A DNA stretch of 64,000 nucleotides from Planifilum fulgidum (GCF_900113175.1 NZ_FOOK01000014.1:1-64000), one strand, 5' to 3'; shown: positions 35,092-44,326, numbered from the stretch's first letter. The notes: a model not told the origin generated them from the sequence alone. Made by a program: numbers and translations.

Positions 35092-35457
35092 TCAGGAATA
35101 GGGGAACTGGGTCTGGTAATTGGCGAATTGTTGGGCGGTCTGGTAGACGTCCTGTGCCTGGGCTTGATCGATTTTATACCATCCTTTTCGGTGCATCAGA
35201 TTGAAAAGATCCCGTTGACATTGATGCAGTTCGTTCAAAAGGTTCATCTGGGTGCGGTAGAGCTGTTCGGTGCTCGCCTCGTTGACGGCGATGTTGTAGG
35301 CCGTGGTCAGATATTTTTCCGTCGCCATCACATCATTGATCCGGTCCCGGTCGTTCATCTCCGGCCCCTTGACCCGGGGAAGGCCGGTTTGCTGCCCTCC
35401 TGACGGTGTTCCCTGCGGATGGTAGGGCGAGGAGGGATGTTGGGACTGCCATTGCAT
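35092..35457 (-). CDS. spore coat protein, CotF family
   Basis: A 121-residue protein. A Gln/Pro/Ser-rich N-terminus of about 33 residues precedes the helical coat F domain: NDVMATEKYLTTAYNIAVNE, RTQMNLLNELHQCQRDLFNL and KGWYKIDQAQ. This ferritin-like helical bundle is typical of CotF and YraD-type spore proteins. AAAGGAGG is upstream. It follows a second small coat-like gene on the same strand. Confidence 0.87.
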   Translation of the reverse strand: MQWQSQHPSSPYHPQGTPSGGQQTGLPRVKGPEMNDRDRINDVMATEKYLTTAYNIAVNEASTEQLYRTQMNLLNELHQCQRDLFNLMHRKGWYKIDQAQAQDVYQTAQQFANYQTQFPYS

Positions 35458-35515
35458 GATCGGGATCCTCCTTTTGTGGAATTTCTTTGGCGCAAGGCCT
35501 GGTGAAAAAAGCGGC

Positions 35516-35785
35516 TTACGGCTGCATGCCTTCCCAGTTTGTGGAGGGGGAGGTCGCGTGGGTTCCCGTGGAGGACTGCATCTGCATGGTCGGCTGACCG
35601 GACGGGCTTAGCTGGTTCAGCAGGATCTGGTAATGTTGCTGATGAATCTTTCCGATCCGGTCGAGCAGCTGGCGAATTTCGGGATCCTGGCATTCCTGGG
35701 CGTAGTGATGGCATTTTTTCATGGCCAACAGTTCCCAGGAGAGTTCATCCTTCAGATAGTGAAGATCCTTGGTGGACAGTTGCAA
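35516..35785 (-). CDS. small spore-coat-associated helical protein
   Basis: An 89-residue protein: two long helices (LHYLKDELSWELLAMKKCHHYAQ and EIRQLLDRIGKIHQQHYQIL) followed by a Ser/Thr/Pro/Met-rich tail. This resembles the short partners found beside CotF-type genes in Bacilli. TTG 35785 is chosen because AAAGGAG lies 10 bases upstream. It is probably co-transcribed with the CotF-like gene about 60 bases downstream. The coat assignment rests on neighbourhood and composition. Confidence 0.7.
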   Translation of the reverse strand: MQLSTKDLHYLKDELSWELLAMKKCHHYAQECQDPEIRQLLDRIGKIHQQHYQILLNQLSPSGQPTMQMQSSTGTHATSPSTNWEGMQP

Positions 35786-35868
35786 AGGGCTCACTCCTTT
35801 CCGTGATTCACCATCCTTTCTCATTGTTTGAAGATCTTGGCGATCCTATTCGCGCCCTCGATACGAAG

Positions 35869-35900
35869 AAAAACCGGAGGGGCTGTCCCGTCCGGTTTTT
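35869..35900 (-). terminator. terminator of the DUF4349 gene
   Basis: AAAAACCGGA/TCCGGTTTTT stem with the U-run on the minus strand, directly after the DUF4349 stop codon. Confidence 0.8.
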
Positions 35901-35909
35901 CTGTCCGTT

Positions 35910-36833
35910 TTATTTTTCATCCGGAGGCGGCGCCGCGGAAGCCCGGCGGCGGCGGTACCGTCTCCACAGGGGGATGCCGATCGCCGCCAGGATCAGGAGC
36001 GGGGGAAGGGCGGCGGCCAGGAGAATCAGCGCTTTTCTGAAGGTGTTCAGGAGCCAGGCGGTGGAATCGACAAAGGCCTGGAGGATCTGCTGCCAGAGAC
36101 CCGCGCTCGGATTTTCCAGGACGATCGGCTGTTCCAGGTTGACGGTGACGGTGGCATAGTCGATCCGGTCGTCCAGATAGCGCATGCGTCCCTTGATCCG
36201 TTCGATCTCCTCCTGCACCTGGGACAAATGGTTGGTGATGTTTAGGAGATCTTCCGGTTTTTTCTCCTGTTTCATCAGTTCCATCAACCGTTTTTCCACG
36301 GCCTGTTTGGCCCGGAGGCGGGATTTCAGGTCCACGTATTCCTCGGTGACATCGGTTCCCTGGATCTGTTTTGAAGTGATTTCCACCGACTGTTTTTCCA
36401 GGGCGGAGAGAAAATCCTGAAATCGCTGTTGGGGAATGCGGAAAACGATCGTCCCCCGGAGGGTTTTGCCGTCCCTGGATTCGGTTTCATTGATGATGTA
36501 GCCGCCCAGTTTCCGGGCTTCCTTTTCCATCTGTTCCCGGGCCTGTTCATAGCGGGAGACGCGCATGTCCACATCGGCCCGGTAGATCACCTTTTGCTCC
36601 GGCGGCACCTTCTCATCCGCCGGGGCGTGCGGTTGCCCGGCCTTTTTCAGGGCCTGTTCCGTCGATGAGGAGGCGGAAGGCGCCTGGGGATCGATCGCTT
36701 CCTGTTTGACAACCAGCGGTTCCAACAGTCTCCTTTGCACGGTGCGATTTTCGGGCTGCGGGGATGTCCGTTCCGTTGAACATCCCGCCAGCAGGATGAC
36801 TGCCAACAGTGAGAATCCGATCCTGCGCCACAT
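35910..36833 (-). CDS. DUF4349 lipoprotein
   Basis: A 307-residue lipoprotein. Signal peptide with lipobox LAGC, a Pro/Gln-rich linker, then the DUF4349 core (VIYRADVDMRVSRYEQAREQ, KLGGYIINETESRDGKTLRG, QGTDVTEEYVDLKSRLRAKQ), a coiled coil (about residues 185-215) and a C-terminal membrane helix followed by a basic tail (WRRYRRRRAS). The domain occurs in envelope proteins of Bacilli and has no settled function. ATG 36833 or GTG 36839 both suit the GGGAGGAG site. Confidence 0.85.
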   Translation of the reverse strand: MWRRIGFSLLAVILLAGCSTERTSPQPENRTVQRRLLEPLVVKQEAIDPQAPSASSSTEQALKKAGQPHAPADEKVPPEQKVIYRADVDMRVSRYEQAREQMEKEARKLGGYIINETESRDGKTLRGTIVFRIPQQRFQDFLSALEKQSVEITSKQIQGTDVTEEYVDLKSRLRAKQAVEKRLMELMKQEKKPEDLLNITNHLSQVQEEIERIKGRMRYLDDRIDYATVTVNLEQPIVLENPSAGLWQQILQAFVDSTAWLLNTFRKALILLAAALPPLLILAAIGIPLWRRYRRRRASAAPPPDEK

Positions 36834-37553
36834 CTTCACGTCCTGCTCCTCCCTTCGTGTCTGCCTTTCAGACGAAGAAGGGGACGAAAAGTTGCAGATC
36901 CGTCTTCGGTCTTTTGCGGAGACGAGGAGGAAGGGGCCCCGCATCCAGGCGGCGGGAATGCTTTGCAGTCGTCCCCCGTTCCGGGTGCCGATCCGCAAAG
37001 AAGGCTGCTTAAGCGCCCGGAACGATTCCCAAAACACCGGGTGAAATCCGGGAAAACCCTCTGCCGGCCCGTGGCGGAGGTCGCTGGGAGAGGCCGGGGC
37101 TGAAACGCCATTTGCGCTCGAGAAGGGGGGCGGGACGGCCCTCCGCGGCTGAAATCCGAAGGCCGATCAAGCCGGGCGGGTTGCAGGTCCGGTCCACAGC
37201 CCTTTTTCCTCCTATGTCCCGGCGCGCGGTGGCGGCGAACAAGGCGCGGAGGAAATTCCCTGTCCCTTTGACGCGTGTTCGATTCCCCTGCCGATGACCC
37301 GCCCGCGAAGGAAGCGGAAATCATATCCCGGAGATTTGCGTCCGATCAACTCCTGTCCATGTGGACGGGCCTGGGGGCTTTGCCTCGGCCTCCTCTTTCC
37401 AGGCGTTGCAAAGGATTTGCGCCTTTTTTGCGCGGACGGGCAGGTGCCGTCGGGGGAAGGGAAGGGCCGGAGAGCGGTGCACTGTTTTTTGCCGGCAAGG
37501 GATGCGCTAAAATGTTTGGTGACACGGACAGATGTGGGATGGAGGGAAGCATT
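36834..37553. other. intergenic region with no recognised gene
   Basis: About 720 GC-rich bases between divergent genes. Several long frames exist on both strands but have shadow-like composition and no good ribosome binding site. The TGTTCGATTCCCC string near 37266 resembles a tRNA T-loop, but no cloverleaf can be built around it. Confidence 0.45.
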
Positions 37554-37985
37554 GTGGTGTACGATGTGGATACGGACCGAATCGAGCGACAACTCCGGGT
37601 GCTCCGGGATTGCGTGGCCGTGCTGGAGGAGACGAAGCGCCGCCGCGGGGAGCAGGAAGGGGATCCGGTGCTCTTTTTTGCAGCGTCCCGGGCGCTCCAC
37701 CTGGCCTCGGAATGCATCATCGATGTGGGCACGGCGATGATTGACGGCTTCATCATGCGGGATCCCGGGGGATATCTCGACATCGTGGACATTTTGGAGG
37801 ATGAGCGGGTGATCCCGAAAGAGGGGGCCGATCGGATCCGGGACTTGGTGCGATTTCGGGACCGGCTGGTTCGAAGGTACGATGAATTGTCCCCCGGCGA
37901 GTTGGAAAAGTATTGGGAGCAGGCGGAGGTGCTTTTGTCCTTCGAGGGATGGGTTCGGGACTACTTGCGCCAAAATCTTTTTTAA
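37554..37985 (+). CDS. yutE: YutE-like DUF86 (HEPN/HepT-fold) protein
   Basis: A 143-residue all-helical protein of the DUF86 family. It has ASRALHLASECIIDVGTAMI, FIMRDPGGYLDIVDILEDER and LVRFRDRLVRRYDEL. The last motif corresponds to the RxxxxH of HEPN ribonucleases, but the His position is Arg, so RNase activity is doubtful. No MNT-type antitoxin is adjacent, against a toxin-antitoxin role. GTG 37554 has GGAGGG seven bases upstream. Its position near the HAD (yutF) and PgpA-like (yutG) genes matches B. subtilis yutE. Confidence 0.87.
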   Translation: MVYDVDTDRIERQLRVLRDCVAVLEETKRRRGEQEGDPVLFFAASRALHLASECIIDVGTAMIDGFIMRDPGGYLDIVDILEDERVIPKEGADRIRDLVRFRDRLVRRYDELSPGELEKYWEQAEVLLSFEGWVRDYLRQNLF

Positions 37986-38054
37986 GATATCCGTTTAATA
38001 AATTTACTTATAGCAGGAATTCGGGTAAAATAATAGAAAGGGCAGGTGAAGACG

Positions 38055-38693
38055 ATGGAGGAAATCACCTCGACTCGCAAGCAGATTTTGTATTTGCTGA
38101 AAACGGAAGGTCCGATGACGGTCAGTGATCTGGCGGCCAAACTGGGCATCACCGAGATGGCGGTTCGTCGCCATCTGCAGACGCTGGAGCGAGACAATCT
38201 GATCCAGTCCCGCCTGCTCAGGCAAGCGATGGGCCGTCCCACGAACCAGTACGATCTGACCGATCAGGCGGAGGACCTTTTTCCGAAAAATTATCATACA
38301 TTTGTGTTGGACATCCTTCGGGATCTGGAGAATGCGGAAGGCCCCTCGGCCATCAACGATCTGTTCCGGCGGCGGGAGAAGCGGATGACGGAAGAATACC
38401 GGGACCTTTTCGAGGGGAATTCGCTGGAGGAGCGCGTCCGGACCCTGGCTGAACTGCAGGATGAAAAAGGCTACATGGTCCGGTGGGAACCGCGGGGGGA
38501 CGGGACGTTCGTGCTGACCGAATTCAACTGTCCCATCTCGGAAGTGGCCTGCTGTTACAATCAGGCTTGTTCCGCCGAAATCAACTGGTTTCGCAGCGTC
38601 CTGTCGGCCGACGTGGAGCGGATCGAGTGCAAGGCCGAAGGGGGAAGAAACTGCACCTACGTCATTCGACCGCGGGAAGCGGTGAAGAAGTAG
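38055..38693 (+). CDS. SufR-like iron-sulfur transcriptional regulator
   Basis: A 212-residue regulator. The N-terminal winged HTH (residues 5-65: STRKQILYLLKTEGPMTVSD, ITEMAVRRHLQTLERDNLI) belongs to the DeoR/ArsR-like group. The C-terminal half has cysteines 159, 172, 192 and 200, with C-x12-C as in SufR, which senses iron-sulfur cluster status; two further cysteines at 166 and 167 make CC. It probably binds an Fe-S cluster and represses genes when loaded. ATG 38055 has AGGTG upstream. The promoter region is very AT-rich. Targets cannot be named. Confidence 0.8.
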   Translation: MEEITSTRKQILYLLKTEGPMTVSDLAAKLGITEMAVRRHLQTLERDNLIQSRLLRQAMGRPTNQYDLTDQAEDLFPKNYHTFVLDILRDLENAEGPSAINDLFRRREKRMTEEYRDLFEGNSLEERVRTLAELQDEKGYMVRWEPRGDGTFVLTEFNCPISEVACCYNQACSAEINWFRSVLSADVERIECKAEGGRNCTYVIRPREAVKK

Positions 38694-38730
38694 TTTCGGC
38701 AAAAAAGGAAGGATTGTTCAAACCGTTTTC

Positions 38731-38751
38731 CATATTTTACAAAAATATGGG
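38731..38751 (+). terminator. AT-rich hairpin after the SufR-like gene
   Basis: CCATATTTT/AAAATATGG perfect 9-bp stem with an ACA loop, then GTTTTC. It may be a weak terminator or a palindromic operator of the next gene. Confidence 0.5.
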
Positions 38752-38919
38752 TTTTCATTGGATGAATTCGTCAGGATGATCTGAAGCGGGATCGAGCGGC
38801 ACTTCCGGTGTCGTTCTTTTTTGTTCCGCATCGGATCCCTTCCGCATGGTCGGGCTTTCTACCGGCGGTGTGGTAAAATGGATTTGTGCGCTTGTCAACA
38901 ACCGAGGGAGGAGACGCGC

Positions 38920-39651
38920 GTGTCGGAATGGTTTGAGGAAAGTTTCGGAGAAGACTATCTGCTGGTGTACCGCCATCGGACGATGGCCGATGCGGAAGAT
39001 GAGGTGGATGCGATTGTCGAGTGGCTGGACTTGAGTCCGAAAGACCACATCCTGGATCTGTGCTGCGGAACGGGACGCCACTCCATCGCCCTCGCGCGGC
39101 GGGGATACCGCGTGACGGGGCTGGATCTGTCGGAAACCCTGCTGTCCCATGCGGTCGCGCTCTCGAAGGGCCTTCCCGTCCGTTTCGTCCACGGGGACAT
39201 GCGCTCCCTCCCCTTCTCGAAGGAGATGTTTGATGTGGTTCTCAACCTGTTCACCTCCTTCGGGTATTTTGTGGAGGACCGGGACAATGAACGGGTTTTG
39301 GCCGAAATCCGCCGCGTGCTGAAACCCGGGGGGCGTTTTCTGATCGATTTCCTGAACCGCCCTGCGGTCCTCCGGAGCCTTGTGCCCGTGAGCGAGCGGG
39401 AGGAGGACGAGGTGAAGATCCGGGAAGAGCGATGGATCGAAGGGGATGTGGTTTGCAAGCGGATTTTCGTGTCCGACGCGCGGGGGGAAAGGCGGTATGA
39501 GGAACGGGTGAAGATGTATTCCCGGGATCAGATGGAGGAAATGATGCGGCGGGCCGGCCTCTCCGTTCAGCAGGTGTGGGGGGATTTCGAAGGAAACCCC
39601 CATACGGAACGGAGCCGCCGGATGATCATCGCGGGGCGGCGGCCCGAATGA
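38920..39651 (+). CDS. class I SAM-dependent methyltransferase
   Basis: A 243-residue methyltransferase. Motif I is ILDLCCGTGRHSIALARRGY, the acidic end of strand 2 is GLDLSE, and RFVHGDMRSLPF, FDVVLNLFTSFGYF and RVLKPGGRFLID follow. The substrate is not apparent. The GTG start has GGGAGGAG at proper distance. Its stop overlaps the HAD gene start (ATGA), so both are co-translated. Confidence 0.9.
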   Translation: MSEWFEESFGEDYLLVYRHRTMADAEDEVDAIVEWLDLSPKDHILDLCCGTGRHSIALARRGYRVTGLDLSETLLSHAVALSKGLPVRFVHGDMRSLPFSKEMFDVVLNLFTSFGYFVEDRDNERVLAEIRRVLKPGGRFLIDFLNRPAVLRSLVPVSEREEDEVKIREERWIEGDVVCKRIFVSDARGERRYEERVKMYSRDQMEEMMRRAGLSVQQVWGDFEGNPHTERSRRMIIAGRRPE

Positions 39652-40415
39652 AGCGCTACAGAGGCTATATTCTCGACCTGGACGGCACCCTCTACAGGGG
39701 CGACCAGGCGATCCCGGGAGCCCGATTTTTTGTCGAACAACTCCGGAAGCGGGGCATTCCGCACCTGTTTCTGACCAACAACTCCTCCCGCACCCCCGGA
39801 CAAGTGGCGGACAAGCTGCGGCGACTGGGATTTCCGGTGGAGGAGGAGCAGGTGTTCACCTCCGCTCAAGCGGCGGCGCGCCTTTTGACCGGGAAGGGAG
39901 AACATCCGAGAGTGTATGTGATCGGCGAGGAAGGCCTTCATGCGGCCCTGCGGGAAGCGGGCTGCCGGTTGGTTCAGGAGAAGGCGGAGGCCGTGGTGGT
40001 CGGAATCGACCGTCAGTTTTGTTACGACAAGCTGAAGCGAGCCTGTCTGGAGATCCGGGCCGGCGCCCGCTTTATCGGCACCAACGGGGACCGGGTCATC
40101 CCGTCGGAGGAGGGTCTCTTGCCGGGAAACGGTTCCCTGTGCGCCGCCGTCGCCGCCGCGTCGGGGGTCAGCCCGGTGTTCACCGGCAAGCCGGAACCGC
40201 TGATTTTCCGATACGCCCTGGAGCGGCTCGGCACTTTGCCGGAGGAGACGCTGGTGGTCGGAGACAATCTGGAGACGGACATCCGCGGAGGCCGGGACGC
40301 GGGGATGGACACCCTGCTGGTCTTTACCGGGGTGACCGCTCCGGCGGACTGCCTTTCCTCCGAGGTCCGGCCGACCCATGCGTTGGAGGATCTCCGTGAC
40401 TGGAACTTATTCTGA
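39648..40415 (+). CDS. yutF: HAD-IIA family sugar phosphatase, NagD/YutF-like
   Basis: A 255-residue phosphatase with HAD motifs in order: YILDLDGTLY (nucleophile Asp), FLTNNSSRTP, FTGKPEPLIF (Lys) and VVGDNLETDIRGG. The cap of the IIA subclass lies between motifs 2 and 3. It likely hydrolyses phosphosugars or nucleotides. It overlaps the methyltransferase gene by ATGA. B. subtilis yutF is the positional counterpart. Confidence 0.92.
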   Translation: MKRYRGYILDLDGTLYRGDQAIPGARFFVEQLRKRGIPHLFLTNNSSRTPGQVADKLRRLGFPVEEEQVFTSAQAAARLLTGKGEHPRVYVIGEEGLHAALREAGCRLVQEKAEAVVVGIDRQFCYDKLKRACLEIRAGARFIGTNGDRVIPSEEGLLPGNGSLCAAVAAASGVSPVFTGKPEPLIFRYALERLGTLPEETLVVGDNLETDIRGGRDAGMDTLLVFTGVTAPADCLSSEVRPTHALEDLRDWNLF

Positions 40416-40432
40416 ACGGGAGGAGTCGAAGG

Positions 40433-41398
40433 ATGAATCATTGGGAAGACTTGACCGAAGTACCCCTGCCCTTGCCGTTTCCTCTCAAGATCATCAAGGC
40501 GTACGTCATACGGGGATCCGGCGGGTACACCCTGATCGATGCCGGGCTGAATTGCGAGGAGGACTGGGCCCTGTGGGAACAGACCCGGAAGGAGATGGGC
40601 TGGCGTTGGGACGAGGTGGAAAAGATCGTTCTCACCCATTACCACCCCGATCATTACGGCCTGGCCGGGAAACTGCAGCAGGTGACGGGGGCGCCGGTGC
40701 TGATGTCCCGGACCGACGCCGAACAGGCCCGCTTCTTCTGGGATGAAGGGTCCGACGCGCCGGAGGTGCTGGCGGATCTGTACGCCCGCCACGGTTTGTC
40801 CGAGGATTGGACCTCCCGGATTCCGGGACATTTGCGGGACTTTCGCAAATGGGTGGAGCCCCATCCCGAGCCCACCTTCATCCAGGGGGGCGAAACGATC
40901 CGACTCGGCGATCGGGAGTACCGGATTCTGCACACGCCGGGGCACGCCGACGGCCATTTGAGCTTTTATGATCCGGAGCGCAAGTGGCTGATCGGCGGCG
41001 ATTTTCTGCTTCCCAAAATCACCCCCAACATCAGCCTCTGGCCCGGTTGCGATCCCAATCCCCTGAAGTCGTATCTGACGACCCTGGATAAAATGGAAAG
41101 CCTTCCGGTGAAGCGGGTGTTTCCCGCCCACGGGCCCGTCTTCGACACCTACCGGGAGCGGATCGCGGAGCTGAAGGAACATCACCGGGTGAGGCTGGAG
41201 CGGATGAAAGATCTCCTTAAGGCGGGGCCGCTTCCGGCGGCGGAGATCTGTTTCGAGATCTTCGGCCGCAACCTGTCGATTCACAATTTGCGCTTTGCCC
41301 TCTCGGAGACCTTGGCCCATCTGGAATATCTGCGTCACCGCGGGGAAGTGACCTTGGAGGAGCGGGGAAAAACCCTGCTTTACGCCCTTAATCCGTGA
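40433..41398 (+). CDS. metallo-beta-lactamase-fold hydrolase
   Basis: A 321-residue MBL-fold protein with the dinuclear metal motif THYHPDHYG, then HTPGHADGH, GGDFLL and FPAHGPVF. The extra C-terminal region (about residues 235-321) is a winged-helix-like segment seen in the group of LACTB2/hydroxyacylglutathione-hydrolase-like proteins. Substrate unknown; a thioester or RNA-type substrate is possible. It starts 17 bases after the HAD gene with GGGAGG, and its stop overlaps the convergent PgpA-like gene end. Confidence 0.9.
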   Translation: MNHWEDLTEVPLPLPFPLKIIKAYVIRGSGGYTLIDAGLNCEEDWALWEQTRKEMGWRWDEVEKIVLTHYHPDHYGLAGKLQQVTGAPVLMSRTDAEQARFFWDEGSDAPEVLADLYARHGLSEDWTSRIPGHLRDFRKWVEPHPEPTFIQGGETIRLGDREYRILHTPGHADGHLSFYDPERKWLIGGDFLLPKITPNISLWPGCDPNPLKSYLTTLDKMESLPVKRVFPAHGPVFDTYRERIAELKEHHRVRLERMKDLLKAGPLPAAEICFEIFGRNLSIHNLRFALSETLAHLEYLRHRGEVTLEERGKTLLYALNP

Positions 41399-41936
41399 GC
41401 GGGTCCGAGGGTTCCCCGTTTTGGAGGTCCCGGGCTCTCTTCCGGCTGTGGGAGAGGCGGGCGGCGGCCGCGGCTGCGATCGCCCCGACCAAATCATCCA
41501 GGAACGTGTGGATTTGTCCGTCCTCCCTGTTGTTGAGCCGGCCCAGGATGCCCGGCTTCACCCGGTCGATGTAGCCGTAATTGGTCATTCCGATGCTGCC
41601 GTAAATATGGAGAATCGAGGTGGCCAAAATTTCGTCCACCCCGTAAAGGGATTCGTCTTGATAGATCAGATCTTGAAGCGGGGAGAGCAGCTGTTTTTTC
41701 TCGGCCATGAGATCCAGCTGAATGCCGGTCAGGACGGCGTTTTGCACCTCCCGCTTCTGAAGCACCCGTTCCACGTGATGGATGCATTCGTCCAGTGAGA
41801 GATCGGGATAAAATTCCCCTTGCAGCCGGTAAACCAGATCGGCGATGTCCTCCAGCCGGACGCCCCGCTCGCGGAGCCAGTTCAGAGTGGTCCTGTGGAT
41901 CGAATTTTCCGTTGCGACCGTCTGCTCCGTCTGCAT
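41388..41936 (-). CDS. yutG: phosphatidylglycerophosphatase A-like protein (YutG-like)
   Basis: A 182-residue protein of the PgpA-like family found in Bacilli: helical N-terminus (TTLNWLRERGVRLEDIADLV), YPDLSLDECIHHVERVLQKR, ILATSILHIYGSIGMTNYGY and the conserved GRLNNREDGQIHTFLDDLVG, with a hydrophobic helix at the end. Enterobacterial PgpA dephosphorylates phosphatidylglycerophosphate; the Bacilli branch is not well tested. GGGAGGAGG precedes the ATG. The last 11 bases overlap the MBL gene 3' end. Confidence 0.87.
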   Translation of the reverse strand: MQTEQTVATENSIHRTTLNWLRERGVRLEDIADLVYRLQGEFYPDLSLDECIHHVERVLQKREVQNAVLTGIQLDLMAEKKQLLSPLQDLIYQDESLYGVDEILATSILHIYGSIGMTNYGYIDRVKPGILGRLNNREDGQIHTFLDDLVGAIAAAAAARLSHSRKRARDLQNGEPSDPLTD

Positions 41937-42109
41937 GCGGCCAACCTCCTCCCAGGGGATTACAGGGATATTGTTGCCGGCGTCCGGAGGAATATGAATG
42001 GGTGATCCCCTGTCACGGGGGGTCTGCGGAAAAAGAAAACGGAATGCGGCGGGGGCGCCCGGCGCCTCCCTTCGGTGCTTTTTTCACCAAACTTCCGAGG
42101 AGGGTGGTT

Positions 42110-42895
42110 ATGAAAACCGGTGCGCAGCCGACGGCGCTGATTACGGGAAGTGCGAGGGGATTGGGGCGCATGGCGGCCACGCTCTTGGCGGAAGCGGGCT
42201 GGGCCGTCGCCCTCAATTTTCGGAGAAATGAGAAAGCGGCCCGGGAATTGTGCAGCCGGCTGAGGGACGCCGGGCGGACGGCGGAAATTTTTCAGGGGGA
42301 CCTCACCCGCCCCCGGGAAGTGGATGCCTTGGTCCGCCGGGTGTTGGAGCACTTCGGCAGGGTGGACGCCCTGGTGCACGCCGTGGGTCCCTTCATCCGG
42401 GAACGGCGTCGCTTTGCCGATTACACCCCGGAGGAGATCGATGAGCTGATCGACGGCAATTTTCGCAGCGCGCTCCATGCCGTTCGCGCCGTTCTGCCGC
42501 ACATGCGAAGGCAGGGCGGCGGCCGGATCCTGCTTTTCGGGTTTGGAAGAGCGGGCGAAGCTCCCGCCTGGCCGGACCGGGCCGTCTATGCCGCGGCAAA
42601 GACGGGGCTCGTGTCCTTCGTCAAGAGCGTGGCCGTCGAAGAGGCGCCTTTCGGCATCACCGTCAACATGGTTTGTCCGGGAGACATCGTAGGGGAGAAC
42701 AAAGAAAAGCGCATCGGCGATGTGAGCGGGCAGCGGGACGAGGAAACGCCGCGGGGGCGTCCGGGCACCGGGGAGGATGTGGCCCGGGTCATCCGGTTTT
42801 TGTGCGAACCCGAATCGGATTTTGTCACGGGCAACATCATCAATGTCACCGGAGGTCTGGACGTGATTCACCCGGTTTCCAAAGCGGGAAAGTAA
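42110..42895 (+). CDS. short-chain dehydrogenase, FabG-like
   Basis: A 261-residue SDR oxidoreductase with TGSARGLG, HAVGPFIRE (an altered NNAG region), FGFGRAG at the position of the catalytic Ser and the YAAAKTGL Tyr-Lys pair. The Ser of the usual triad seems replaced (ILLFGFGRA in place of the typical I-V-N-I-S-S), as in some enoyl-ACP reductase-like or non-canonical SDRs. RNEKAA after strand 2 suggests NADP. ATG 42110 has GAGGAGGGTGG upstream. Single gene; substrate unknown. Confidence 0.88.
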   Translation: MKTGAQPTALITGSARGLGRMAATLLAEAGWAVALNFRRNEKAARELCSRLRDAGRTAEIFQGDLTRPREVDALVRRVLEHFGRVDALVHAVGPFIRERRRFADYTPEEIDELIDGNFRSALHAVRAVLPHMRRQGGGRILLFGFGRAGEAPAWPDRAVYAAAKTGLVSFVKSVAVEEAPFGITVNMVCPGDIVGENKEKRIGDVSGQRDEETPRGRPGTGEDVARVIRFLCEPESDFVTGNIINVTGGLDVIHPVSKAGK

Positions 42896-43029
42896 TTCGG
42901 GGGTTGCGCCTTTCGGGGCGCAATCCTTTTTGTTTTGCGTCCCGGGCATCCCCCGAAAAAAGGGAAAGATCTTCTCCTCAAAGACATACCGTGATACAGG
43001 CGGACTCGAGCGAAAGGGATGATGGAAGG

Positions 43030-44115
43030 ATGTCCGTCCTGGAAAAGGTGACCCGGTGGACCGGCGAAGAACGGATCGACGAACTGCTTCTGGCCCATTA
43101 CGGCCTGCGTCTTGAGGGAGCCGCGCCGGTGGGCGGCGTGCTCAGAATCGACACCGATCGGGGAGCCTTCGCCCTGAAGCGGGCGGGGAAGGGAGGGGAG
43201 GCCCACTGGCGAGGGGTGGCGGAGGTGGGGCGGCACCTGCGTTTTGCGGAAGCCGGTCGGATTCCCGTACCCCTTCGCACCCGTTCGGGAGGGTATACCT
43301 TTGCCGGTTACGTCCAAAGCTATGTCCTGTTGCCCTGGATCCCCGGGAAACCCGTCCCTTATGTCCGTCCGAAGGATTTTCGGGACACCAGTTGGGGGTT
43401 GGCCCGGCTTCACGCGGGAACGAGGGGGCTCAGTCCTCCCCCGTTTCAAGCCCGCGTTTCCTGGTCCCGCGCCTGGGAAAGGGCTGTCGACCGGATTGGC
43501 CTGTACCGGGTGGCCGTCGATTGGAGCGGCGTTGCCGTCGAGGCTGACGACGCCTTTCGCGATGTGGCCCCCTATGCCGAGGGCATGGCGGAGAACGCCA
43601 TCCGGTATCTCCACCGGTCGGGGGCGGATCCCCTGTCGCCGGAGATTGCGGACCGGGGATTGGTTTGTCACGGCAATCTGCATGAGGGGAATATGCTTCG
43701 GGATGAGAGGGGCGCGGTGCGGTTCATCGATTGGAACCGGATGGCCTGGGATGTGCGGGCCCGGGACATCGCCCAATGGCTGTTGTACGCCTACGGCCGC
43801 ACCGGCGATTTCGACCTGGTCGCCGCCCTGCTGAAAGAGTACCAGCGTGCGGATCGCTTGATGGAAGAGGAGCTCTGCCTGATTTACGCGCTCTTTCTCT
43901 ATCCGCACCGGCTGATGCGCGCGCTGGACCGGGTCTACGGGGAGCAATCCCTTCCTCCGGATCAGGCGGCCTTTCACCTGACGCAGGCGGTTGCCGTGGA
44001 GGAAAAGAAGATTCCCCTGTTGCGCCGCTTTCCCGATCTCGTCAGGGAGGCCCTCGGCCGGAAGATCCCGCGGGTGGATTGGCTGGAGCAAGGTTCCGAA
44101 GGCTTCCGCGCTTGA
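43030..44115 (+). CDS. YutH/CotS-like spore coat kinase-fold protein
   Basis: A 361-residue aminoglycoside-phosphotransferase-fold protein. RGAFALKRA is the nucleotide-binding Lys strand, YVLLPWIPGK the hinge, LVCHGNLHEGNML the catalytic loop (HGNxxxxN, with Asn where kinases have Asp) and RFIDWNRMAWD the metal loop. This suits the CotS/YutH group of spore coat proteins. The catalytic loop change HGN for HGD suggests low or altered kinase activity. In B. subtilis yutH is next to yutG, as here (one SDR gene in between). Confidence 0.87.
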   Translation: MSVLEKVTRWTGEERIDELLLAHYGLRLEGAAPVGGVLRIDTDRGAFALKRAGKGGEAHWRGVAEVGRHLRFAEAGRIPVPLRTRSGGYTFAGYVQSYVLLPWIPGKPVPYVRPKDFRDTSWGLARLHAGTRGLSPPPFQARVSWSRAWERAVDRIGLYRVAVDWSGVAVEADDAFRDVAPYAEGMAENAIRYLHRSGADPLSPEIADRGLVCHGNLHEGNMLRDERGAVRFIDWNRMAWDVRARDIAQWLLYAYGRTGDFDLVAALLKEYQRADRLMEEELCLIYALFLYPHRLMRALDRVYGEQSLPPDQAAFHLTQAVAVEEKKIPLLRRFPDLVREALGRKIPRVDWLEQGSEGFRA

Positions 44116-44326
44116 TCAAGCGGAATTCGCCTTACCGGCTGAATTGACGTTTCCAAAGGCACCCCCCTTCCTCATCAAGAAAGCGGAATGCTGTCGGAAC
44201 CGGCCGGAAATTGTCGGACCAGACGGAGTGCCGTTTTTCCACCCCATGCGTGCTTCCCGCCTTCTTCCGGAGTGCTGTGGGGAACACGGGCGGTTCGGGA
44301 GGAGGACGCGCGTTGTTTATTTTTTT

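Noticed and set aside
37262-37278. GTTCGATTCCCC string resembling a tRNA T-loop
   Set aside because: The flanking bases do not form the T-stem, and no anticodon, D or acceptor arms can be built.
37554-37985. Possible HEPN toxin (HepT) of a toxin-antitoxin pair
   Set aside because: The RxxxxH His is replaced by Arg and there is no MNT-type partner; position matches the housekeeping yutE gene.
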